A stretch of 64,000 nucleotides of DNA from Myxococcaceae bacterium JPH2 (GTDB taxonomy: Bacteria > Myxococcota > Myxococcia > Myxococcales > Myxococcaceae), in NCBI GenBank assembly GCA_016458225.1, contig JAEMGR010000016.1, positions 62,001 through 126,000 of the forward strand, in the 5' to 3' direction. Position 1 is the stretch's first letter; every line of letters starts with the position of its first letter. Of this stretch, positions 36,967 through 45,400 are shown piece after piece. A program made the position numbers and the translations under genes. The notes under the pieces were generated by a model, which saw only the letters and a program-made list of their open reading frames with translations, was not told where the DNA came from and ran no database searches.

Positions 36967-38142
36967 TCAGCGGCTGCCCCCGGCGGGACCGCCACCCGGC
37001 GCCGTCGTCGGAGCGGCGGCCGGAGGCGCCTCGGCGCGGGCGGTCTGCTTCACCTTCACGGCCGTGCCATCTCGCAGCGCGTAGAGCGAGGACACCGCCA
37101 CCTGATCTCCCGACTTGAGGCCGGCCTCGATGACGTAGGCCATGTCGCCCAGGGTGCCCAGGGTGATGGGCCGGCGCTCGACGACCGTCTTGCCGCCCTT
37201 GTCCTGCACCACGAGCGCGAAGGGCTGGCCGCTCTGGCGCACCACCGCGAGCGCGGGGAGCTGGAGCGCATCCCGCGTGGAGTAGACGATGCGCGCGCGC
37301 ACCAGCTCGCTGGGGCGCAGGCCCACGGTGTTGCGGAAGGCCGCCTTCACCTCCACGAGCTGCGTGCGTGGATCCGCCTGGGGCGCCACGAAGAACACGG
37401 TGCTGCTGAGCATCACCTTGCCCTGGCCGTCGAGCACCTCGAGCAACGTGTCCGGCTTGAGCGAGCGGGCACGCGAGGCGGGCACGGACACGCTGACCTC
37501 CAGCGCGTCCGCCTGGGCCACGCTGGTGACGGGCGTGGTGGCGCCCACGAAGTCACCCAGGCGAACGACGACGTCGCCCACGGTGCCCGCGAAGGGCGCG
37601 CGCACGACGTGGTACTGCAGCTGCACCTGCTTCTGCGCCACCTGCGCCGCGGCCGAGCGCGACGCGGCCTCGGCCGCCTGCACCTGGGCCTGTACGGCCT
37701 CCAGCTCCTGGCCGCTCGCGAGACCTTCCTTGTAGAGCGCCTCGGTGCGCGTCTGCGTGCGCCGCGCCAGCGCCAGGTTCACCTCGGACGAGCTGTGCTG
37801 GGCCTGGGCGCTGTCGAGCGCGGCGGTCTCCTCGCGCGAGTCGACCTCCAGCAGCGGCGCTCCCTGCTCCACCTTCTGCCCGGGCTTCACGTGGATGCGG
37901 CGCACGTAGCCGGCTACCTGCGGCAGCACCGTCACGCTCTGCCGCGACAGGAGCGAGCCCAGATATTCGCTCGTGTCCCGCACGGGCGAGGGCGCCAGCG
38001 TGAGCACCTCCACCTCGCGAGGGGGCGGCGCGGCAGGAGGCGCCGCCTTGCCCGTGCATGCCACCGCCCCCGTCATCAGGGACGCACACCACACCGTCTT
38101 CACCAACGCCGTCAGGGGGCGCACCCTTCTCACCAGTCGCAC
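36967..38142 (-). CDS. RND efflux periplasmic adaptor lipoprotein
   Basis: A 391-residue membrane-fusion protein. The GTG at 38142 gives a lipoprotein signal with lipobox GAVAC. A barrel-sandwich (lipoyl-like) domain, PQVAGYVRRIHVKPGQKVEQGAPLLEVD, is interrupted by an alpha-hairpin (about 95-175) and resumes at YHVVRAPFAGTVGDVVV, followed by beta-barrel and membrane-proximal domains. This is the usual AcrA/MexA layout. The tail is Ala/Pro/Gly-rich. Its start overlaps the outer-membrane factor gene by 13 bases. An eight-base inverted repeat (36920-36927 with 36944-36951) sits in the gap before the pump gene. Confidence 0.95.
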   Translation of the reverse strand: MRLVRRVRPLTALVKTVWCASLMTGAVACTGKAAPPAAPPPREVEVLTLAPSPVRDTSEYLGSLLSRQSVTVLPQVAGYVRRIHVKPGQKVEQGAPLLEVDSREETAALDSAQAQHSSSEVNLALARRTQTRTEALYKEGLASGQELEAVQAQVQAAEAASRSAAAQVAQKQVQLQYHVVRAPFAGTVGDVVVRLGDFVGATTPVTSVAQADALEVSVSVPASRARSLKPDTLLEVLDGQGKVMLSSTVFFVAPQADPRTQLVEVKAAFRNTVGLRPSELVRARIVYSTRDALQLPALAVVRQSGQPFALVVQDKGGKTVVERRPITLGTLGDMAYVIEAGLKSGDQVAVSSLYALRDGTAVKVKQTARAEAPPAAAPTTAPGGGPAGGSR

Positions 38143-39491
38143 CGGGCCTCCGTCAGGAAAGCGTCCAGGCGCGCCTGGACAAGCTCGAACTCACGCAACA
38201 CCAAAGTCAGATCCGCCTGGCGCAGGGCCGCGCCGCTCTGGACCAGGTCCAGGCTGCCGCCCCGGCCCACCTCGAACGCGCGGCGCGTCAGCCGGTCCGT
38301 CCGGTCCGCCAGGTCGCGGGACTCCGTCGCCGTCTTCACCAGCGCCTCGGCCACCTCCACGCCTCGGCGAGCCCGCGCCACTTCAATCTCCACCTCGCGC
38401 CGCGCGCTCTCCAGCGCCTCGGCGGCTTGCCGCTCCACGCCCGCGCGCTCGCGCACCAGGCCCTCGCGCAGTCCACCTTCCCAGATGGGTACGGTGAGCA
38501 CCGCCGCGATGTTCCAGGTGGCCACCCGGCCGAAGCCTGGATCCGTCGTGTATCCGACAGTGTTGCTCGTCACCCCGAGCGTGGGCAGGTAGCCCGCGGA
38601 CGCCTGCCGCTTGCTGTCGTGGGCCGCGTCCACCTGCGCGCGAGCGGCCACCAGGTCCGCGCGGGCGTTCACCGTGTCGAGCGGCGCGCAGACAGCCCGC
38701 GCGTTGTCGACCAATCCCTGCAACTGGAACGCGGGGCTCACGCCGATGGCGTGGTCGAAGCCGAGCGATACGCCCAGCGCCTCGCGGGCACGACGGAGCT
38801 GCTCGTCCCCGGAGACGAGCGCGCCACGTGCCACGGCCACGTCCTGGTTCACCCGCACCACGTCGAGCTGATTGCTCGCGCCCAGCTCGAAGGAGCGCTG
38901 CGTGAGGGCGGAGCGCTCCAGCGCTTGCCGCAGGCCCACGCGGTTGATCTCCGCGGCGCGCTCGGCGGCCACCGTGGCCACCAGCGTCTGCGCGAGCCCC
39001 AAGGTGAGGCGCCTGCGCGTGTCCTGGAGGCTGGCGACCGCGCTCTTCTGCCCGGACGAGGTCGACGACAGGCCTCGCCAGGCGCTCACGTCCACCACGG
39101 ACTGCGTAAGCGACGCGGTGGCGGTACCCAGCGGCGAGGTGAGGGTGCGTCCCGTTCCCGCCGCGGTCGGACTTGCGCTTGGGGTATCGGGGTTGAGGAC
39201 ATCGTAGCTGACGCTCGCGGTCAGCCGTGCATTGGGCAGCAGCGCGGACAGGGCCTGTCGCCAGCGACCATCGGCGCGCTCGACGCCGGCCTCGGCGGTG
39301 TGGAGGTTGGTCGAGTTCTCTCGAACCAGGGTCAGCGCCTCATCCCAGGTGCCGACCTGCTGCGCCGCCGGAGCGACGGGCGCGAGCATGGGGTCCTCCA
39401 CGGTCGGCTGGAAGGGCACCGGTGGCGAGGCCGGCTCGGCTTGGGGCGAGGCGGCGGCGAGCACCAGAATCAGTAGGGAGGCGGAGTGCAT
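38130..39491 (-). CDS. TolC-like outer-membrane efflux factor
   Basis: A 453-residue protein from the ATG at 39491, with a signal peptide (MHSASLLILVLAAASPQ). Two TolC-type repeats are visible: coiled-coil helices of the Ala/Glu/Arg-rich kind and strands such as RWRQALSALLPNARLTASVSY, then AAVLTVPIWEGGLREGLVRERAG in the second half. It should form a trimeric channel through the outer membrane. It is the first gene of the efflux operon, divergent from the MarR gene, and overlaps the adaptor gene. Confidence 0.93.
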   Translation of the reverse strand: MHSASLLILVLAAASPQAEPASPPVPFQPTVEDPMLAPVAPAAQQVGTWDEALTLVRENSTNLHTAEAGVERADGRWRQALSALLPNARLTASVSYDVLNPDTPSASPTAAGTGRTLTSPLGTATASLTQSVVDVSAWRGLSSTSSGQKSAVASLQDTRRRLTLGLAQTLVATVAAERAAEINRVGLRQALERSALTQRSFELGASNQLDVVRVNQDVAVARGALVSGDEQLRRAREALGVSLGFDHAIGVSPAFQLQGLVDNARAVCAPLDTVNARADLVAARAQVDAAHDSKRQASAGYLPTLGVTSNTVGYTTDPGFGRVATWNIAAVLTVPIWEGGLREGLVRERAGVERQAAEALESARREVEIEVARARRGVEVAEALVKTATESRDLADRTDRLTRRAFEVGRGGSLDLVQSGAALRQADLTLVLREFELVQARLDAFLTEARCDW

Positions 39492-39560
39492 ACCTGGCGG
39501 GAGAGGTGGGTGCAGCGTGTTCGGTGGTCCCCCCAGGCTGCGGACAGCGGCGGGGATGTA

Positions 39561-39585
39561 ATTGACAACTGTTGTGGTTCGCAAT
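39561..39585. promoter_or_regulatory. likely MarR operator / divergent promoter
   Basis: The 108-base gap between the efflux operon and the MarR gene contains an A/T-rich patch. ACAAC-T-GTTGT (39565-39575) is a perfect small palindrome, nested within ATTG...CAAT. TTGACA at 39562-39567 is a consensus -35 for the plus-strand gene, overlapping the palindrome; the -10 is poor. A MarR dimer bound here could block both promoters. Confidence 0.55.
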
Positions 39586-39599
39586 CATCTTTTCGCGCA

Positions 39600-40049
39600 A
39601 TGACCCTCGCGGAGCAAGTGGGCGCGTTGAAGCGCGTCATTGGTCGTCTGGTGCGGCAACGTGTGGGAGAGGACACCAGCCGTCCGTTCATGCAGCTCCT
39701 CGTCCTGAAGGTCGTCGAGACTGAAGGGCTGCGGCACCAGTCGCTCATCGCGGAGCGGCTCATGGTGGACGCACCAGCGGTGAGCCGCCTGGTCGATCGA
39801 CTGGCGGAGGATGGGCTGATCGAGCGCCGGGCAGGGACCAACCGGCGGAATGTCCACCTGGAAGTGACGGACGCGGGGCGCCGAGAGCTGAAGGTGCTGC
39901 GCGCGGGGCTCCTGTGGCTGGACGCCGAGGCCCGCCAGTGCCTCACCGACGCGGAGTTCCGGCAGCTCACGCACCTGATGCAGAAGCTGCACACGGGGCT
40001 GGCCCAGCGGTCGTCGAGCGGATCGCCGGCCGCCGATGGAGCGGCCTGA
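39600..40049 (+). CDS. MarR-family transcriptional regulator
   Basis: A 149-residue winged-helix regulator. The ATG at 39600 is used; the longer frame would run back through the operator into the efflux promoter. Residues about 30-100 include LVLKVVETEGLRHQSLIAERL, the recognition helix VDAPAVSRLVDRLAEDGLIER, and the wing RRAGTNRRNVHLEVTDAGR. The ends are helical for dimerisation. Divergent transcription from an RND operon strongly suggests repression of efflux, relieved by a phenolic or drug-like ligand. It converges on the RluA-type gene with nine bases between stops. Confidence 0.94.
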   Translation: MTLAEQVGALKRVIGRLVRQRVGEDTSRPFMQLLVLKVVETEGLRHQSLIAERLMVDAPAVSRLVDRLAEDGLIERRAGTNRRNVHLEVTDAGRRELKVLRAGLLWLDAEARQCLTDAEFRQLTHLMQKLHTGLAQRSSSGSPAADGAA

Positions 40050-40058
40050 GCGGTCGCT

Positions 40059-41732
40059 TCAAAAGGGCGCGGGTCGCTCGAAGTCGAGGCGCTGCCCTGT
40101 CACTGGATGGCAGAACGACAGCGCTTCGGCATGCAGGAAGAGGCGCGCGTCCGCGTGTCCGTAGAGGCGGTCTCCCACGATGGGCGCGCCGAGCCCGAGC
40201 GGATGGGCTGCATGGACGCGGAGCTGGTGTGTTCGTCCGGTGAGCGGGAAGAAGGCCACGCGTGTGCGCGACGGCTGTCGTTCCAGCACCTGCCAGCGGG
40301 TCAGCGCGGGCTTGCCGTGGACGGGGTCGTGGATCTGCCGAGGCCTGTCATCGAGGTCGACGCGCATCGGGAAGTCGATGACGCCGCGCTCTCCTTGGAC
40401 GCTCCCGGCGACCCAGGCGATGTAGCGCTTGGTGACCTCGCGCAAGGTGAACTGACGCTGCAGCTCCGCATGGGCTTGGGCATGCAGCCCCGCGACGAGC
40501 AGGCCCGAGGTGTCGAGGTCGAGCCGATGCACGAGCAGCGGCCCTGCCGCGCTCGGATGGCGCTCCCTCAGTCGGGTCAGCACGGAGTCCGTGAGGGCGC
40601 TGTCCCGGCCGGGGACGGAGAGCAGCCCGGCGGGCTTGTCGAGGACGACCACGGCCGCGTCCTCGTAGACGATGTCCAGCGGTGCCGGAGGATGTGCGGG
40701 GGGAATGAACGTGCGCGGTCTCGCGACCGACAGGCCCTCCAACATGAAGGGCAGCAGGGGACCGCACTTGTCTCGGCACGCGGCGTAGTACGCGCCACTC
40801 GCGCGGCCTCCCGCGCTGGGCGGCGCGCCCCACCAGAACTCGGCGAGCGCCACGGGGCGAAGTCCCTGCGCGAACGCATGCGCGAGCAGCTTCGGTGCCG
40901 CGCAGTCCGCCGCGCCCGAGGGTGGCTCACCCGGCAGGTACAGCTCACGCAAGGCACGCACCTGCCCGCGCGCATTGGGGACGCGATAGCTGTCATGGAT
41001 GCGGCGCATGAGCTCGCGACAGACGATGTGCCGCAGTCGCTCCAATGCGCGCAGCCGGCGCTCCGAGCGTCGCGCGCGGGGGAGGATGCTCGCGCGCTCC
41101 TCGTCGTGCCGTGCTTCCATGCGACGGCGCTCGGCTTTGTCTCCGCGGCTCTCCTGGTCGAGCGCGTGAAGTGCCTCGGCCCGTGCGGGCACTGGCAGGC
41201 TCACGGTCAGCTCGGCCCGACGCGCGTGTCGCTCACGGCGCCTGGCTTCGTGCTGCTCGCGCAGCGTCGCGCGCTCAGTGGCATGGCGGGCGTCGAGTCC
41301 AAGCAACTCCGCACCGAGTGCCTGATGCTCCGGTGAGGTGCGATGAGCCTCGGCGCGTGCGAAGAGTGCTTTGACTTCGGCCTCGCCGGGAATCTCGACG
41401 CGGGCGCGGGCCTTCGCATCGAAGAGGGGCGGGACGAAGCCCTCGTGCTCCCACTTCCCGCCCAGCATCCCGGAGAACGCGCGGGTGAACCCGAGGCGCC
41501 CATCGGGGAGCGCCACGACGAGCACGCCGAACATCTTTCCGTCCTCGGGGCCTTCGAGCACGGTCGTCGCGAGTCCCGGCGCGAGCTGGCCCGCGCGCAA
41601 CTCGGCTTGCATGCGCTCCGCCGCCAGGCGGGCCAGTGGAGCGGGGCCCAGCTCATCGAAGGGACTGGGGAAGTCCCCGGGGTCGCGCGAGTCCGTCGCC
41701 GGGGCATCGAGGAGGGTGATGCGCGTGTCCAC
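40059..41732 (-). CDS. RluA-family pseudouridine synthase with long N-terminal extension
   Basis: A 557-residue protein starting at a GTG. Residues about 350-557 are the pseudouridine synthase core: DIVYEDAAVVVLDKPAGLLSV, the catalytic HRLDLDTSGLLV with its Asp, GKPALTRWQVLER and LTGRTHQLRVHAAHPLG. This resembles RluA, which modifies 23S rRNA and tRNA. The N-terminal 340 residues are unusual: a mixed domain, then an Arg/Glu-rich coiled coil (about 150-245), then a region with CREL, ADCAAPKLL and a W-W-G motif. Similar long RluA-type enzymes exist in other proteobacteria. Its RNA target is unknown. Confidence 0.9.
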   Translation of the reverse strand: MDTRITLLDAPATDSRDPGDFPSPFDELGPAPLARLAAERMQAELRAGQLAPGLATTVLEGPEDGKMFGVLVVALPDGRLGFTRAFSGMLGGKWEHEGFVPPLFDAKARARVEIPGEAEVKALFARAEAHRTSPEHQALGAELLGLDARHATERATLREQHEARRRERHARRAELTVSLPVPARAEALHALDQESRGDKAERRRMEARHDEERASILPRARRSERRLRALERLRHIVCRELMRRIHDSYRVPNARGQVRALRELYLPGEPPSGAADCAAPKLLAHAFAQGLRPVALAEFWWGAPPSAGGRASGAYYAACRDKCGPLLPFMLEGLSVARPRTFIPPAHPPAPLDIVYEDAAVVVLDKPAGLLSVPGRDSALTDSVLTRLRERHPSAAGPLLVHRLDLDTSGLLVAGLHAQAHAELQRQFTLREVTKRYIAWVAGSVQGERGVIDFPMRVDLDDRPRQIHDPVHGKPALTRWQVLERQPSRTRVAFFPLTGRTHQLRVHAAHPLGLGAPIVGDRLYGHADARLFLHAEALSFCHPVTGQRLDFERPAPF

Positions 41733-41807
41733 GGCGCTTGGCTAACACGGGCCGGCGCCGACGGGGAGCACGCACGTGGTTGGGTGGATGGGTCCGAGCG
41801 ACCCTGC

Positions 41808-42242
41808 TCACCGAGCGACGCACCGGCCGTCCACCAGCCGAGGCCGGGGGTGACGGGTGAGTCCGCAGTTGGAGTGCAGTCCCACGGCCTGCTGCCAGTC
41901 GCGCTCCGCCTGCATGAGGGCATCGAGCTTCGCTTGGAGGGCCGGAACGTTCGTGGTGCGAGTGCAGTAGGCGATGAACTCGCGAGGGCCGCCACACGCC
42001 TTGTGGCCGAAGCCCGCCACTTCGCACTGCGTGACTTCTTCACAGCCGCTCGGGTTCGCCAGGGCTCGCGCCTCCTGTGCGAGCTGGTCGGCTCGAGACT
42101 TCAACTCAGCGGGCTCGGTCGCATGGGCTGTCCCCACGAGGAACATCAGCGCCGCGCTCTGTGCCCACCACCTGCTCCACGGTCGTGACAAGGCGAACCT
42201 CCGAGATGGCGAGAGGACGGAGCCTGCTGGGCGGAGATTCAA
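41808..42242 (-). CDS. small secreted Cys-containing protein, unknown
   Basis: A 144-residue reading frame. A hydrophobic stretch ending in VGTAHA gives a plausible signal peptide with cleavage near residue 41, preceded by a long basic N-terminus, so the true start may lie further in. The mature part has six Cys (GCEE, QCEV, KACGG, YCTR, NCGL, RCVA), probably disulfide-linked, around an Ala-rich helix LDALMQAERDWQQAV. No family recognised. It lies downstream of the subtilase gene, separated by strong stem-loops. Confidence 0.55.
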   Translation of the reverse strand: MNLRPAGSVLSPSRRFALSRPWSRWWAQSAALMFLVGTAHATEPAELKSRADQLAQEARALANPSGCEEVTQCEVAGFGHKACGGPREFIAYCTRTTNVPALQAKLDALMQAERDWQQAVGLHSNCGLTRHPRPRLVDGRCVAR

Positions 42243-42317
42243 CGGTCGCCCTCACGCGCTGCAACGCCGTGGCTGAAGAGGAGCCGCGGGGATTCGACGA
42301 GTCCCCCATCCAATGGA

Positions 42318-42441
42318 AACGCGCCGGAGGGAGGCAGCTCCCGCCGGCGCGTTCGTGACCACTTATCGATGGGGTGACACTCGGGCGGGACGCACTTTCC
42401 CGCCCGAGCAGCTCCGAGGCGCCAGACTCAGCGCCTCGGAG
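42318..42441 (-). terminator. three tandem GC-rich stem-loops after the subtilase gene
   Basis: Three consecutive inverted repeats lie in the 211-base gap after the subtilase stop: 42412-42422 with 42431-42441 (11 perfect pairs, 8-base loop); 42380-42390 with 42398-42408 (11 perfect pairs, 7-base loop); and 42318-42327/42329-42333 with 42338-42342/42344-42353 (15 pairs, one mismatch, loop GCAG). None is followed by a T run. They probably stop or protect the 3' end of the long transcript; I see no other role. Confidence 0.55.
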
Positions 42442-42453
42442 GAGGGGCCGACA

Positions 42454-45400
42454 TCAGGCCGCCCGGTTGCGACGGCGACGCAGGGCGACGACCTGCGCCA
42501 GCGCCAGGAGGCCGGCGTACAGACCCGCCTCGCCACCGGAGGCCGCGCTGCAGCCGCCGCTCTCCGCCTCGATGACGACCGTGACGGGGGCGGACGTCAC
42601 GGTGTTACCCGCGCTGTCGACGACGACGGCGGTGAGGGTGTGCGTCGTGCCCGACTTGGCGCCCCGGCTGTCCCACGAGCCGGACACCGTGGCCGTCTTG
42701 CCCGAGGCGATCTCCGTGCCGTCCACGAACAGGGTGACCTTGGCGATGGTGGTCCCCGGCGCCGTCGTCGCCTTGGCGATGACACTGACGCTGCCGGACA
42801 CCTTGGCGTTGTTCGTCGGGCTGGTGATGGCCACGGTGGGGGCCGCGTACGGCGACACCGTCGTCTGCGCGGAGGCCGTGAGGCTCGTCTGCGCCACGTC
42901 CGTGAGGGTCAGCGTCTGCGCGCCGCCCGTCTTGAACGTCACCTTCGCGTCCGTCACCACGCCCGCCGCGAACGTCACGGTTGAGGGCAGCACCGCCGCC
43001 GCGTCCGTGGACGTCACGCGAGCCGCGCCCGTGTACTGCGTGCAGGCGTTGTCGTACGCGTCGAAGGCGGCGGCGGAGAACGAGGTCTCCTGACCGGCCG
43101 CGGTGGTCGCCGCCAGCGTGACGGTGTAGCGGGCGGGGGCGGCCGGAGCCACCGTGAACGCCGCGCTCGTCGCGCTGGAGACACCCGTGCCGCTCGCCAC
43201 CAGCGTGTAGCCCGTGCCGGCCTTGCGCAGCGACACCGTCTTGAACGTGGCCACGCCGTTGACGGAGTCGGCCTCGAGCGTACCCAGCAGCGAGCCCTGG
43301 GCGGCATTCGCGCCCAGCGCCAGCGTGACGTGGACCGTTCCCTCGGTGACGCGCTGACCGGAGGCATCGCGCACCTCGACCTCAAGGGTCGACAGCGTCG
43401 CGCCCGCCTGGATGTTGCCCGGAGCCGCGCGGAAGGCGAGCTGCGTCGCCGCAGGCGCGTTGACGCGGAAGGTGGACGAGGTCGCGGCGGCCGTGCCCGT
43501 GGCCTCCGCCTTCAGCGCGTAGCCCGTGCCCGCCTTGGCGACGGACAGGCCCGTGAAGGTGACCACGCCGTCCACGGCGTTCGCCGCGGTGGTGCCGCTC
43601 AGGGTCGCGCCCGCCGCATTGACGAGCGACAGGGTGACCCGCGTCGTGCCGTGCGTCTTGTTGCCCTGCGCATCGAGCACCGCCACGCGAGCGGAGAACG
43701 CCTCACCCGTGGCGAGCACCGCCGCCGGGCCCTGCTCGAACACGAGCTGAGCCGCGACGCCCGGCTGCACGTCGAATGCGGCCGTCGTCGCGCCCGTCAG
43801 GCCATTGCCACCGACCGCCAGCGTGTAGCCCGTGCCCACCTTGTTGATGGACAGGGTGCTGAAGGTCGCCACGCCGTTGACGGCCGCCACGGAGGTGGCG
43901 CCGGACAGCGTGCCGCTGCTCGGGTTGTTGCCGAGCACGACGGTGACGGTGGTGCCACCCTGGGTGACCAGGTTCCCCGCGGCGTCCAGCACCTGCACCG
44001 AGACCGCCGGGGCGATGGCGCTGCCCGCGGCCACGGTGGAAGGCTGCTGCACGATCGCCACGTGGTGCGGCGCGCCCGGAGCGATGTCGAAAGCGCTGCT
44101 GGTGGCGCCCGGCACGGAGCCGGTGCTGGCGACGAGCGTGTAGCCCGTGCCCGCCTTGGCGATGGACAGGTTACCGAAGGTCGCCACGCCCGCCGTCGTC
44201 GCCACGGTGGTGGTGCCGGACAGCGTCGCGCCGACAGCGCCACCCTTCAGTGCGACCGTGATGGAGGAGGCGTCAACGATGGCGTTGTCGAAGGCATCCA
44301 CGACAGCGACCTGGAGCGCCGGAGACAGGGTCGTGCCCGCGGTGCCGTTGGAGGGCTGCGCGCGGATGGCCAGCTTGGCGGCCGGAGCCGCGGCGATGGC
44401 GAAGGACTCGCTGGTCGCGTTCGGGAGGCCGTTGCTGGAGGCCACGAGCGTGTAGCCCGTGCCCGCCTTGGCGATGGACAGGTCGCTGAAGGTCGCCACG
44501 CCGTCCACGGCCGCCACGGAGGTGGTGCCGGAGAGGGTGCCGCCCGTGAGCGTGACGGTCACCTGCTGCGTGCCGTGCGTGGCGTTGTCGAACGCGTCCA
44601 CGAGGGCAACCTGGAACGTCGGCGACAGGGGCGAGCCCGCCGTCCCATTGGAGGGCTGCGTGCGGATGACGAGCTTGGCGGCCGGGCCCTCGGCGATGGC
44701 GAAGGACTCGCTGGTCACACTCGGCAGTCCGTTGCTGGAGGCCACGAGCGTGTAGCCCGTGCCCACCTGGGCGATGGACAAGTCGCTGAAGGTCGCCACG
44801 CCGTCCACGGCCGCCACGGAGGTGGTGCCGGAGAGGGTGCCGCCCGTGAGGGTGACGGAAACCTGATCCGTGCCGTGCGTGGTGTTTCCGAGCGCGTCCA
44901 CGAGGGCGACCTGGAACGCCGGCGACAGGGCCGTGCTCGCGGTTCCGTTGGACGGCTGCGTGCGGATGACGAGCTGGGTGGCCGGGCCCGCGGCGACGTT
45001 GAACGCCGCGCTGGTGGCGTCAGCGAGTCCCGTGCTGGAGGCCACGAGCGTGTAGCCCGTGCCCGCCTGGGCGATGGACAGGTCACTGAAGGTCGCGACG
45101 CCATCCACGGCCGTCACGGTGGTGGTGCCGGAGAGCGTGCCGCCCGTGAGCGTGACGGTCACCTGCTGCGTGCCGTGCGTGGCGTTGTCGAACGCGTCCA
45201 CGACAGCCACCTGGAACGCCGGAGACAGGGTCGTGCTCGCGGTGCCGTCGGAGGGCTGCGCGCGGATGACGAGCTTGGCGGCCGGGCCCTCGGTGACGTT
45301 GAACGCCGAGCTGGTGGCGTCAGTGAGTCCCGTGCTGGAGGCCACGAGCGTGTAGCCCGTGCCCACCTTGTTGATCGACAGGTTGCTGAAGGTCGCCACG

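Noticed and set aside
33658..38592. 1644-codon open frame opposite the RND efflux operon
   Set aside because: It crosses three well-supported genes on the other strand and its translation has no protein-like features.
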